A DNA stretch of 64,000 bases from Laetiporus sulphureus 93-53. Its lineage: Eukaryota > Basidiomycota > Agaricomycetes > Polyporales > Laetiporaceae. Made by a program: the position numbers and the translations under genes. Below are positions 45,762 through 55,404 of the stretch, piece after piece. Below the pieces are notes generated by a model. The model was not told where the DNA came from, did not search any database, and saw nothing but the letters and a program-made list of their open reading frames with translations. Within the stretch, counting starts at the first letter, position 1, and each line of letters opens with the position of its first letter. The stretch lies in NCBI RefSeq assembly GCF_001632365.1, contig NW_024468556.1:148970-212969 (forward strand). Reading direction: 5' to 3'.

Positions 45762-45850
45762 ACGAAGCGATGAAATTAAATCATTCAAACTAGAGTATCT
45801 GAGAGCCGCAGGCTCGATGCTTTACCTTTATCTGTCAATCCACTGATCAT
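45762..45850 (+). ncRNA. Box C/D snoRNA 2 with two rRNA guides
   Basis: Box C gcgatga (45767-45773), D' ctga (45799-45802), C' cgatgc near 45814, D ctga (45843-45846). Both guides match conserved rRNA over 12 bp. tcaaactagagt before D' pairs with LSU ACUCUAGUUUGA. atctgtcaatcc before D pairs with SSU GGAUUGACAGAU. D+5 predicts methylation of the U in ACU(C) of LSU and of the first U of GGAUU in SSU, which appear to be the yeast snR78 (Um2421) and snR55/human U33 (Um1269) sites. Two independent matches make this the best-supported RNA of the cluster. Confidence 0.85.
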
Positions 45851-46019
45851 TGTCCTGCTCTTGCGTACCTCGCATTGTGTTGAGCGATATACTGATACAT
45901 CGCGATATTAGGTCCATTCGATCCGCAGCTTAAGCCAATTGCCGTTTGAAACTTGTGGACGTGAATACGCGAAACTGTAATGTTTGTATGAGAAAGTGAG
46001 TCTTGAGTTCCATTCCTTC

Positions 46020-46118
46020 CGACAGTGATGCAACAAATGGAGTTACCGCCTGATCATTCGTCCTCGGACGATTGAGTTGACGACAATTCCACGGCTGTTT
46101 TTTTTACAATTCTGAGCG
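46020..46118 (+). ncRNA. Box C/D snoRNA 3 (SSU 530-loop guide)
   Basis: Box C-like gtgatgc (46025-46031), D' ctga (46050-46053), D ctga (46112-46115). The sequence tggagttaccgc directly before D' pairs over 12 bp, with one G-U, with the universal SSU rRNA segment GCGGUAAUUCCA of the 530 loop. D+5 points to the U of GCGGU, apparently the yeast snR77 target (Um578). No rRNA match is recognised before D. It lies in the third intron. Confidence 0.68.
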
Positions 46119-46261
46119 CGTTTCTATATCCATCGTGAACGTCTTACTCACAAGCTTGACAGTAGTCCCATGCTGTCGCAAGCGTTATGCTTGCACGAGT
46201 ACAATCGGACGTGAAGAGCCGTTCCCCATTTTCGGCATTCGGTGAGTATGACTTCTAATCG

Positions 46262-46356
46262 CTTTCTGATGATGCTTTATCACGACGGTCTTCGTAACAT
46301 CACTGCCGAAAATGCCCGCCACAGCTCAATCTACTCGGGCAACCCCTTCTGATCTT
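46262..46356 (+). ncRNA. Candidate box C/D snoRNA 4
   Basis: Good box C (tgatga, 46267-46272) and box D (ctga, 46349-46352), spaced 76 nt apart inside an intron (46241-46410). I recognise no rRNA complementarity for either guide region, so target and even identity are open. Confidence 0.33.
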
Positions 46357-46491
46357 CTTCATTCGAAGCCAGCTGTTTAACATGTTCTAATTATCTATTT
46401 ATTTTCTCAGGATATTGCTTCTCGGTGCCCATTTTGACCACACCTCGATGGTACGTTCTGCAATCCCTCATCCCCCACATATTGCATATCG

Positions 46492-46584
46492 ATATCGCGA
46501 TGAATCAAAATTCAAATAATCAACTAGAAGCTGTTGCTGAACGCGAAGCTCGCGTCTTGATTACACCCTTTTTGTCTGACGCCC
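46492..46584 (+). ncRNA. Candidate box C/D snoRNA 5
   Basis: Box C-like gcgatga (46497-46503), possible D' ctga (46537-46540) and D ctga (46576-46579) inside an intron starting at 46451. It uses the same box C variant as snoRNAs 1 and 2. No rRNA target is recognised. Confidence 0.35.
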
Positions 46585-46700
46585 AAATCCCCGAGATCCG
46601 AATGTTTAGAATGCTTACAATGTTTTCCAGGACCGCGACACGAGCAGTTTATCAATGTCAGGAGGCAGTGATGGTAGATGGCCGTTGTACATACCCTCCA

Positions 46701-47416
46701 TATAGTTCAATATATTTCTTCCTTGTGCGCAGTGTACTAGGGGATCGTGAGTGTACATTGTCACATGGATGGCGCCCCATGATACGCCGCTGAATGGAAG
46801 AACGCTTGAGCGAACCCAGTGGCAGAATGCCCAGAGAATAGCGAGGTTGTTCGCCGCGTTCATCCTTAAGACTTGAAACACATACGGCACAGCTATTGAC
46901 CGCTCAGGTGAGCGCTGGCCGCCTTGCTGTCACCAGGGCATTTCAAGAGTATTCATCTCAATCGTAAAAGGCAGTCATCGTCGCTCCTGTATGCAGGGGC
47001 GCTGTTGATGTGCGCTCCGCTCCCGCTGGATATCCGTAAAGTTTACCAAGCTCGCACTGTAAGCTCCCTTATTTGAGGATCATCATTCACTTATGTGGCG
47101 CCTGTGGCTTCGGCCACACAGCTTAACGGTGTACAATCACCGTTGGACTCGAGTGAACTCAATCCTCCGCAATGACTCGGTCGCACCTATCTTTGAAATA
47201 TTGGCTGGGCCACATCACGAGGGAGAAACTATTCGATACTTTTGGCGTGGTCAGGCGTCGGAACCTACGCGAGCATCGGAGAAACGTTTGCGCTCACTCA
47301 GAGTAGCTTAGTTCGCCGTCCAAGGGATTCAAGACTCCTTTGACCTCTTTTCTCGGGGCCAGTTTGGCCATTGTGTTCTCCCAGGTTTAGGAATAGCTAT
47401 AGCGCACATCGGTAGG
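46701..47416. other. Intergenic region including a duplicated segment
   Basis: The stretch 46865-46936 (cttaagacttgaaacacatacgg...) recurs in diverged form at 54756-54830, upstream of cerato-platanin copy 4. A plus frame at 47093-47311 is not convincing. Confidence 0.4.
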
Positions 47417-47424
47417 TATATATA
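47417..47424 (+). promoter_or_regulatory. TATA box of cerato-platanin copy 1
   Basis: tatatata 76 bp upstream of the start codon, at the same relative place as TATA boxes of copies 2 and 3. Confidence 0.5.
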
Positions 47425-47499
47425 CGGTGAGCGAGAAGGGGTCCGACAAGCAGTCCTTGACAGCTACCCATTCCACTTCTACTCATACTCACTGAAGTC

Positions 47500-48030
47500 A
47501 TGAAGTTCGCCACTGCTCTCATTGCCGCTGTGTGTGCTGCCCCTGCCGCACTCGCCTGGGAGTACAAAGCCACCTGGGACTCCACGTACGATGACGCGGC
47601 CAACTCCGTAAACATCGTTGCTTGCTCCGGTACGCTTGATGCTGACGGTTAGTGAACTTTTCACTCCTCGTCAAACCGGTCCATTGACTTCCCATGTAAA
47701 TACAGGCTACACGGACTTTGGTTCTCTGCCCGGCTTCCCCTACATCGGTGGCGCTTTTGCTGTTGGAGGTGAGCATCGTAAGAGAAAGATTCCGCGAACC
47801 GCGTTCACCTCCATTATCCAGGTTACGACTCACCCAGCTGTGGCACATGCTGGGCCATTACCTATAATGACACCACGATCAACATTTTCGCCATTGACAC
47901 CGCCGCGAACGGGTTCAACATCGCCAAGACGGCGTTGGACGCGTTGACAGATGGTCAGGCCGAGGAATTGGGCTATGTGTACGTGACGGCGACGCAGGTA
48001 GCTACGTCTGATTGTAGCAAGTGGAACTGA
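47500..48030 (+). CDS. Cerato-platanin family secreted protein, copy 1 (intact)
   Basis: Small secreted protein with a double-psi beta-barrel fold; relatives bind chitin oligomers, act at hyphal surfaces and can elicit plant responses. Three exons: 47500 to a gttagt donor near 47648, then YTDFGSLPGFPYIGGAFAVGG, then from about 47823 to 48030. Signal peptide MKFATALIAAVCAAPAALAW. Family features in order: TWDSTYDDAANSVNIVACSG, FPYIGGAF, SPSCGTCWAITYNDTTINIFAID, ANGFNIAKTALDALTDGQAEELG, and VYVTATQVATSDC. The four conserved Cys are present. The C-terminus is SKWN rather than the CGGY of copies 2 and 3. It has no disabling change and is one of two apparently functional members of the array. Confidence 0.9.
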
Positions 48031-48689
48031 GAGATGGTGCGACTTGGATGATAGTATCGACATGGTGGTTCCAGAAGTAATGTGGGCATTCTCTTGTATA
48101 TTTGCGACGTCGACGTTTGGTTTGTCTGTGTAATTGTGATTTCGAAGATTCCCCAATCCGGGCTTTCTAGGCAGCGCTAAATGAGGACGATCATATTCTG
48201 AGTGGCTGACGCGTTCGATCATGATTTGGTTCAAGAGGCCGTCATTCGTGCACTTGCGGAGACAAATGCTAAAATCTGCACAGCCTCACATGAATGGCAG
48301 CAAAGATGCTCGAGGCAGCTCTGGAATCTGCAAACGCTCTTTCTTTAGCACATCAACCACTTCTCGGTCCGTGTGACTTCGACTTTTGCGGTGTATTTTG
48401 ACCGTCAATCAAAGCGTAACCTAGTTCTGAAACGGCTTGGCTGAATCATGAGGCCAAAAAACGCTTCTTGTTCTTTTCCCCGCAATGGCCAAGGCCGCCT
48501 TTGCCACTTCCTTTGCTCGGTTTGTCTGACCAATATGGTCCCTTAATCCGAACTTTGAGAGTGGAAAAGGCAATCGCCTGAGTCGCAGCATATGCAGATA
48601 TAAGTGAATTGAATATCAAGGTAAGCAGTCCTCGATAGTTATATAACGTACGAGGATCACTGAGCTACCCTCATTTACTGGAAGCAGGA

Positions 48690-48835
48690 AGTTGACCGCT
48701 GCAATTGTCGCCGCTGTAAAGCGCCGTTTCGAGCGTGCTCACCCAGATTACCGAGAACTTACAGGTTGCCAAGTTCACAGTACCTACCACAACACATTCT
48801 ATGCTGTTGACCATGTTGAATGTTCTGAATGTTTC
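48690..48835 (+). pseudogene. Cerato-platanin relic (first-exon remains)
   Basis: aagttgaccgctgcaattgtcgccgctgt resembles the signal-peptide codons of the other copies, with the start ATG replaced by AGG. About 90 bp later tacctaccacaac...ctatgctgttgaccatgttgaatgttctg aligns with the codons for TYDxxYDxxxxVDNVACS. Nothing further of the gene follows; instead an inverted copy of a cerato-platanin promoter begins at 48872. Confidence 0.5.
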
Positions 48836-48871
48836 CGGATGAAGGCCAGGAAACCTATTATCGTTGTCAGT

Positions 48872-49031
48872 ACGTCCAGGCGCCCATTCAAAAGACTCTC
48901 GACTCATAATTCGGACGTGTACAGTGGACACACGGCCCCGGTCAAGGACAGCCAACATGGACTTGAACGCTCTATGTGGATAGCTCAGCTATTCTTGGTG
49001 AGTGTACCCAGCGCTTCTGGTTTGGGCATGG
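48872..49031 (-). repeat. Inverted copy of the copy-3 upstream region
   Basis: Reverse complement closely matches 52448-52606, including aagactctcga, gtcaaggacagccaa, atggacttgaacgc and ctcagctattctt. The matching block at 52448-52606 lies just upstream of the TATA box of cerato-platanin copy 3. Confidence 0.8.
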
Positions 49032-50527
49032 AATAGAACTCCATTGACAACGTCGCAGGCAGTAATTTGTCATCGTACCCCGTAATGTGACCTACTCAAC
49101 GTCCAACGGATGGATGAAAACCGCTGCATTTCTTATTAAAATATCCTCCCAAGTCAAGTGGCCATTGTATTCCATGAACCTAGTTGGAGCATTAGTAAGG
49201 CCGAACGAAGATGATATCACAGAGAAGGTGGGCCTTTGACGACGAGTACTGACATGGCACCAAGAAAACCCGCAGAGCAGACCTCAGCATTGTCACTGCA
49301 AGAGGGATTCGAGAATGCCTCTCTCAGAAATTGCATGGGTATAACCTAGCGTGTCGACGTCGGACGGCGGTCTCATGACGACGGGCGCATCAGCCAGTTA
49401 CATTTGAGCGGCTATTAGATCGCTTGCATATTTCACTCCACGACGCTATTTTCAGCATAGTTCCACTCTCCCTGAGTGACGGCCTTCAGCATTCGAGCTA
49501 TAAGCTCATGATATGCGGCGCCTGAGCAAAATAATTTGTGTTCGAGGTTATACAAAAGTAGTAGGCTCACTAGCTATCGTGAACGAAGCATCAGAGCTGA
49601 GCGTGAACTGCTTGCAGCCATTTCATGGCGATCCCTCGACTCGTCGAGACGTTACGAGCGTTCGGGATATAGAGGGTCGATGGCTCCAGCGCGCAGGGTA
49701 TGAGTCAAAGTGTGAGCTCAACAACCAGCATCTCCGAAGCGCTTCTTATTGGCAAGCTGTGAGGTACATCCGCAATGTATCTACGTGGCTCGAGCGAAGT
49801 TCGGACAATGCATAACCATGAATTAGTAGGTTCACGTGCAACATTCCATAAGTGTCTGGATGAAGTCTCAAGCCGATTGACGTGGCCAAATTCAGCGTCT
49901 CTCGATGGTCATCTAAGCTCTCCATATCGACAATTTCACAAACCTGTATGTCCAAAAATATTTTCGTTGTTGTTGACTTAGTTGTGACTTGTCGCAGGTG
50001 ATAGAAACTGGCCGACGTGCTCGCCGCCGCACGACCATACTGGATTATTGTATGCAACTCCATTCTAGACAAGGTCATCCTTACTCACTGAGTGAGCCTT
50101 GGCAATTGCAGTAGTGAAGCTTTTCTGATAACCGCCAAGGCCGCTTGTGAGCGCATTTGTTTTGGTTCATCTCCCACATTTTGATCCCAGGGTACGTCGC
50201 CGTGTCCGCGCGATGCAACTGTTGCTTGACTGAAGCACGGTCTGATTCACAGTAGAATGGGTACCATAGATCATTTTGACGCTGGCATAGCCGCTCCGCG
50301 AGGGAGCGAAAGCTTATTTACTATTTGACATCAGCAGACTGCTCCCCGCGCATGAGTCGGAGACTCTGAGAACGCACTCACACGAATGGCTGATTTCGCC
50401 GCACACAGAGGACTCGATGCAAGGTCGCTTTGACCGTTCGTCGGGGTGGGTCGCCCGTCCGAGTACTCGTCTGTGTGCTCAGCCGAGAGTCGCTAAAATG
50501 CACACGTGAGTAGTATCATGATACGCA
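49032..50527. other. 1.5 kb between cerato-platanin relic and copy 2
   Basis: Only short overlapping ORFs; no gene supported. Presumably duplicated spacer that has diverged. Confidence 0.35.
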
Positions 50528-50534
50528 TATAAAA
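50528..50534 (+). promoter_or_regulatory. TATA box of cerato-platanin copy 2
   Basis: tataaaa 90 bp upstream of the copy 2 start codon. Confidence 0.5.
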
Positions 50535-50623
50535 AGAATAAACAAGAAGAGTGGACCAGCAATCTTTCGATATCTACGTCCTTCAGCACCTTCGATCTAC
50601 TTTAAGTTCTTTCAAATCAAATC

Positions 50624-51116
50624 ATGAAGCTCACCGCAGTTTTCTTCGCCACTGCAGGCAGCCTGGCTGCTGTCCTCGCCCAGCAATACGTAGTACAGCT
50701 ATGACACCGTGTATGACAACGCTACCAGTTCTGTGTGCATTTTGCCTTGCTCTGGCACGCTTACTTCCGAAGGTATGGTCTGTATACCCTCGTCGCTGCG
50801 ACCTGCTAAAATTTTGCGCGGCCTCAGGTTACACAGTTTCTGGTGGTCTCCCGGCTTTCCCTTGTATCAGTGGAGCCTTCGCTATAACGGGTGAGCATAT
50901 AACTGGACGAGATTGTCGAGCAAAGCTTACGAACATTTTTAAGAGTATGACTCACCGGCCTGCGGAACTTGCTGGGAGCTCACCTATAACAACACCTCCA
51001 TCAACCTCCTCGCCATAGACACAGTGAATGCTTTGATGCAAGGAGAGGACGAGAAGGTCGGCTTCATATACGCAACGGCAACGCAGGTCGATGCATCCGC
51101 TTGCGGCGGATATTAA
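50624..51116 (+). pseudogene. Cerato-platanin copy 2 (frameshift and internal deletion)
   Basis: Signal peptide MKLTAVFFATAGSLAAVLA is intact, but directly after QQY an extra base near 50694-50700 shifts the frame and a TGA follows (50702-50704). The rest is recognisable in the other frame: YDTVYDNATSSV, CSGTL, GGLPAFPCISGAFAITG, SPACGTCWELTYNNTSINLLAID. Compared with copies 1 and 3, about 10-12 residues are missing after IDT (the GFNI region), and the end is ATQVDASACGGY. Two independent lesions suggest a pseudogene, although the TATA box and splice sites remain. Confidence 0.78.
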
Positions 51117-52447
51117 GGGGTGGCACGACCGGCAGGATAATGAATGCCTTGCGATGCGCATGATGACGATGTGTGCGTTAGTTGTCTGGCATAATAATAG
51201 AGTTGGGGTCTTATAGCCCCGGCTTATTGAGCGAGTTCCTTCATCAACAGCGCATCTGGCAACATCGATACTTGAAGAACAGACGCTACATCCTAGGCAA
51301 TGATGAGAATTCATAATTTTCGCCAATCTGACCACTAATATAGTCACCTGCGACAATTCAGGCATTTGCGCGCAACTATCGACATTGTCTGATTCGACAA
51401 TAACGAAAATACTTTTAGACATATACAATTGTCGATCTGGAGAGTGTCGATGACCATAGAGAGACGCTGGACTTGGCACGTCAATCAGCTTGAGACTTGA
51501 TCAGGATTGCTTATTGAATGTCTGATGCACGAAAAGCCATTAATTCGCGGCTTATGCGTTGTCCAGAAACATACACAGTTTTGAACATTCCTGCCCACCC
51601 TCAGTGTTGCATGAACTGCACTCAATCTCAGAAAAAGAGAATTTTACTCGAGGCGTGCAGATAAATTGTGGAAATGTGCCTAACAGAAATAAGAAAAATA
51701 CTGAGCAATGTTTTGACTTCTCGAAATTCTCAATCTGAGCTTGGAGCCAAAGCGCACCTGATTGCCAATGAGGAGTGCTTCGGAGACACTAGCTGTTGAG
51801 CCCGTACTTTGATACCCTATGCTGGAGCCCTCGATCCTCTACATGCCGAACGTTCGCGACGTCTAGAGGGATCACTATATGACGGCTGCAAGCAGTCCAT
51901 GCTCAGCTCTGATGCTTCGTTCGTGATGGCTAATGAGCCCACCTCCATATGATCTCGAACACAAACAGGCGCCGCATATCACGAGCTTATGTCTTGAACG
52001 CTGGGGGCGGTCACTGAACGTAGCGTCGCGGAGTGAAACATGGAACGATCTAATAGCCGCTCAACTGTAGCCTGGCTGATGCGCCCATCATCATGAGACC
52101 GCCGCCGACATGCTAGACTGACCCGTGCCATTTCTGAAAAAGGCCTTCTTGGGTCCCTAATGAAGTGGCAATGCCAGTGCTGGAGTCTGCTTTGCGGGTT
52201 TTCTTGGCCGCACATCAGTACTCATGACCAGGGGCGCTCTACAGGCCCATCTTGTCTGTGCTATCACTTTCGTTCGGCCTTACTAAGGTTCGGGCTGAGT
52301 TCACGGTATACAGTGGCCGCTTGACTGAGGGAGTATGGTTTGATACCAAGCGAAGCGGGTTTCATGCGTCCGTTGGACGCTCAGTAGGTCACATTGCGAA
52401 ATATGAAGACAAATTACTGCTTGCGGTATCGTCAGTGGAGTCTTATT
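51117..52447. other. Spacer between cerato-platanin copies 2 and 3
   Basis: No supported gene. A minus frame at 50952-51479 overlaps copy 2 antisense and is a shadow. Confidence 0.35.
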
Positions 52448-52606
52448 CCGTGCCCAATCTCGAAAATCTGGGTGCGCTCATCAAGAATAGCTGAATTCTC
52501 CGCATAAGGCGTTCAAGTCCATATTGGCTGTCCTTGACTAGGGCCGAGTGTACACCGTAAGCCTCCGAATTAGATATCGAGAGTCTTTGGAACGGACGCC
52601 TGAACG
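52448..52606 (+). repeat. Upstream block of copy 3, duplicated in inverse at 48872-49031
   Basis: See the inverted partner. It ends 13 bp before the TATA box of copy 3, so the duplicated block is essentially the proximal promoter. Confidence 0.8.
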
Positions 52607-52618
52607 TCAGCGTACACA

Positions 52619-52625
52619 TATAAAG
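52619..52625 (+). promoter_or_regulatory. TATA box of cerato-platanin copy 3
   Basis: tataaag 83 bp before the start codon. Confidence 0.5.
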
Positions 52626-52701
52626 AGGACGAGTAACAAGAGGTTGGACCAGCAGTCCTCGACAGCTACCCACTCCTCCACCACTCGCATTCCTTGAAGC
52701 C

Positions 52702-53231
52702 ATGAAGTTCACCGTCGCCCTTGTTGCTGCTGTGTGCGCCGTCCCAGCTGTACTCGCTGGGCAGTATAAGGTCACCTATGACACCATATACGACAATGCG
52801 AACGACTCCGTGGACAATGTCGCTTGCTCTGGGACGCTCTCGGGGAAGGGTGAGGATACTGAATGTGTTCATCGATACATTTTTATGAACTCAGGGACGG
52901 CCAGGCTACACCACCTTCGGTTCTCTCCCGGACTTCCCCTACATCGGAGGCGCATTTGCTGTTACAGGTGAGCGTTCAATGGGACAAGGTCGCGTCGCCA
53001 AGTCGGGCTTATCCACATTCTTCAGGATACGACTCTCCCGGCTGCGGCACCTGCTGGGAGCTCACCTACAACGGCACCTCAATCAACATCTTCGCCATCG
53101 ACACTGCCGCTGAAGGGTTCAACATCGCGGAGGAGGCGCTAAACGCCTTGACTCACGGTAACGCCGTGCAAGATGGATATGTATACGCGGCAGCCACGCA
53201 AGTGGATGTATCTGCTTGCGGTGGATATTAG
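52702..53231 (+). CDS. Cerato-platanin family secreted protein, copy 3 (intact)
   Basis: Three exons with the same layout as copy 1: exon 1 from 52702 ends after GTLSGKG at about 52850; exon 2 starts at the ggccag acceptor near 52903 and gives YTTFGSLPDFPYIGGAFAVTG; exon 3 from about 53026 gives YDSPGCGTCWELTYNGTSINIFAID, EGFNIAEEALNALTHG and VYAAATQVDVSACGGY. Signal peptide MKFTVALVAAVCAVPAVLAG. All four Cys are present. The protein has the full family length (about 135 residues) and no lesion. It probably represents the least altered member, since its CGGY end is shared with copy 2. Confidence 0.9.
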
Positions 53232-54231
53232 GGTGGAACGACGTGCACCGTGGCGGTGCATTACTGTACTGAGAGTAATACAGTTAGCTGAAGTACGTCT
53301 ATAACGTAAAATTATGGATTACCTAAGCAGCGAGAGCATTATGCAGCCTGTAGTAACTCTAAACTCGTTATGGGCGGTTTATTGCGCAGCTTGTTGTGAA
53401 CTCTGAGGCTATTGTGATCGCATGTGTAAATGCAGCCCTCACCTATTGAGGCCACAAACTGAGGCGCACATAAGCATAGGATCAAAAAGGCTTACCTTTC
53501 TCGGATCTCTCTCGCGATTCACTGCAGCGGGGAACGTTTGCCGAGCTCAACCCGTGCTCATCGGATGCAATGCAGGTCAGTCTGACAGATCGCAGGTAGA
53601 TGATGCCGAGAACCTCACCATGCTATCATTCATGTTCTCTGCATTACACGAATATAACGATGTCTCAGCTGATGGAGCGCGATACCGCGGATGTACTGAT
53701 GTCTTGGCGGACCCAGCTCCCCCCACTCCACATTTTCATAAAAGGAAATGATATGTTCTGTGTAAATTCAATCAAAATGTGCTCGGATCCATCCATGCAC
53801 CTCAGGCCACCTTACACTGCCTCTACTGTTATTTCCAGATAACATTGATGATTTCAATGCATAAACACATCCATATTTACCTCCTGTCATGAGGGGAGCG
53901 GGTGTGTTGATATTCACTGATGATATTCTTAATGGACATTGGCTTCAAATGACATATGATATAAAATTACTAGAAACAGGACCATCATGGTCACTTAGCC
54001 CAGTGGCTATCATTGCGATTTCATTTTGCATGTTGCAAGCCGGCCAGTTTCAGCTACTTTTCACTTTCTTTTCCGCGTTAAGTTCACATTTGCCTGCCCT
54101 AAACTTGTCATGTGCCGAGTTGTTTGCAATGGCTATTTCACCTTTCTGCCTCTTATCATATCAAATCTGTACATTATCGTGCAAAATTGACTGGTATTAC
54201 CATAAGTGGAAATGTGGAGCGGGGGTGAGCA
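53232..54231. other. AT-rich spacer next to the MITE
   Basis: From about 53750 the base composition becomes AT-rich, unlike the flanks. A plus ORF at 53889-54284 is an artefact of this composition and runs into the MITE arm. Possibly additional mobile-element sequence; no gene supported. Confidence 0.4.
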
Positions 54232-54234
54232 AGG

Positions 54235-54572
54235 CACAGCCTGCACAGATTTATTTTTCCATGGGAAACCTGATGGGAAAATAATAAAAATATCTTAAGT
54301 CTGGATATGGAAATAGTTTGGAAATCGGGTGGAGACAATTGAATTATGTTACAATTGCTTCACCGAAACATATCAGTATCACATATTTATGGTCTGAAAT
54401 ATCTTCCTTTGGGAAATAGTTTCGCTATTGCTGATATGTTTCGGTAAAAACAATCGTAACATAATTTAATTGTCTCCACCCAATTTCCAAACTATTTCCA
54501 TATCCAGACATAAGATATTTCACCATTTTTGCATCAGGTTTCCCGTGGAAAAATAAATCTATGCAGGCTGTG
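54235..54572. mobile_element. 338 bp hairpin MITE, CACTA-like
   Basis: Two 142 bp arms (54235-54376 and 54431-54572) are inverted copies of each other with few mismatches, separated by about 54 bp. Termini are cacagcctgca...tgcaggctgtg. A 3 bp direct repeat agg abuts both ends (54232-54234 and 54573-54575), as a target-site duplication would. A CACxG terminus with 3 bp duplication fits CACTA/EnSpm-type elements, but family assignment is tentative. It is AT-rich with no coding capacity. Confidence 0.72.
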
Positions 54573-55400
54573 AGGGTCGCTCTTTGCGACACGCGCCTAA
54601 TACAGAAGAAATGAACAACCAGAGAACCAAATCGCAGTAAAGTTCTATGAACCCATACGGACGTTCATTATCATAACGTGTTAATGCGCAGGAAAGCGCT
54701 AGAAGTCATGCTAGCGGAATGCACTGAAATCAACGGAATTGGTCATCAGGTCTGTCTTAAGACTTGAAATACATACGGCCCTACATTGATCGCGTAAGTG
54801 GAAGCTCGCTGATGCCCTTGTCGTCACAAGATTAATTTTTGAAATTGTGGTTATTCCATATCAGACAAAGCAGTCCTCGTTTCCTCATGCTGAGGAGGTA
54901 GCATTGCTGTCTGCTCGCTTCCAGTATAACGTGAGCAGATGTTATTGGGACCGCATTGCAGGCCTCAAATTTTGGGCTATCGCAAGCCTCTCAGTTTCTA
55001 CGCACGTGTTAACTCAATTAATGACAACTGACCTGAAGCGGACCCGCATCGCGGAGGCAAATCAGCGGCGTTCATACATTTGACGCTAGATGGACCACGT
55101 CCCGAGGCTAGAAGAGCTCTCCGTATCTTCCTGATGTCAAAAGCATTTGAGCTATGCAACAGTTGAGTACTCTGTACGCTCTCACTCGGGGCGGCTAATT
55201 CTGCCGGCCCAAACGTCCACGCCATCTAAACCGATCTGACGTCAGGACTCTTTGCCCGTCGTGTCCATTGGAATGGTGAGTCCAATGGAGCTCAGATATG
55301 AGCATACGCATGTAGTCAGGGTGAGCGATGAGAATGCTGGCCAGTGATCCTCGACGGCTAACACATACCACAGCACCCTTGAACTACCTGTAGGCGCTGA
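54573..55400. other. Spacer upstream of cerato-platanin copy 4
   Basis: Includes 54756-54830, a diverged copy of 46865-46936, which lies upstream of copy 1. No gene supported. Confidence 0.4.
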
Positions 55401-55404
55401 AGCC

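Larger units (their letters stand above)
45431..46700 (+). ncRNA. Putative non-coding snoRNA host transcript
   Basis: A series of good splice signals defines short exons with no shared open frame: donor gtgagt at 45473, acceptor ctatcag ending 45669; donor gtgag at 45725, acceptor attag ending 45911; donor gtgagt at 45997; acceptor cttgacag near 46162; donor gtgagt at 46241, acceptor ttctcag ending 46410; donor gtacgt at 46451, acceptor ttccag ending 46631. Every intron contains C/D-box motifs, and three carry convincing rRNA antisense elements. The pattern (conserved introns, non-coding exons) is that of UHG/GAS5-type host genes. The only ATG in exon 1 (MKTI) leads to a stop soon after the first splice. 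Transcript ends are not defined. Confidence 0.6.

Noticed and set aside
53889..54284. 131-codon plus-strand ORF
   Set aside because: Lies in AT-rich spacer and runs into the MITE arm; composition-driven.
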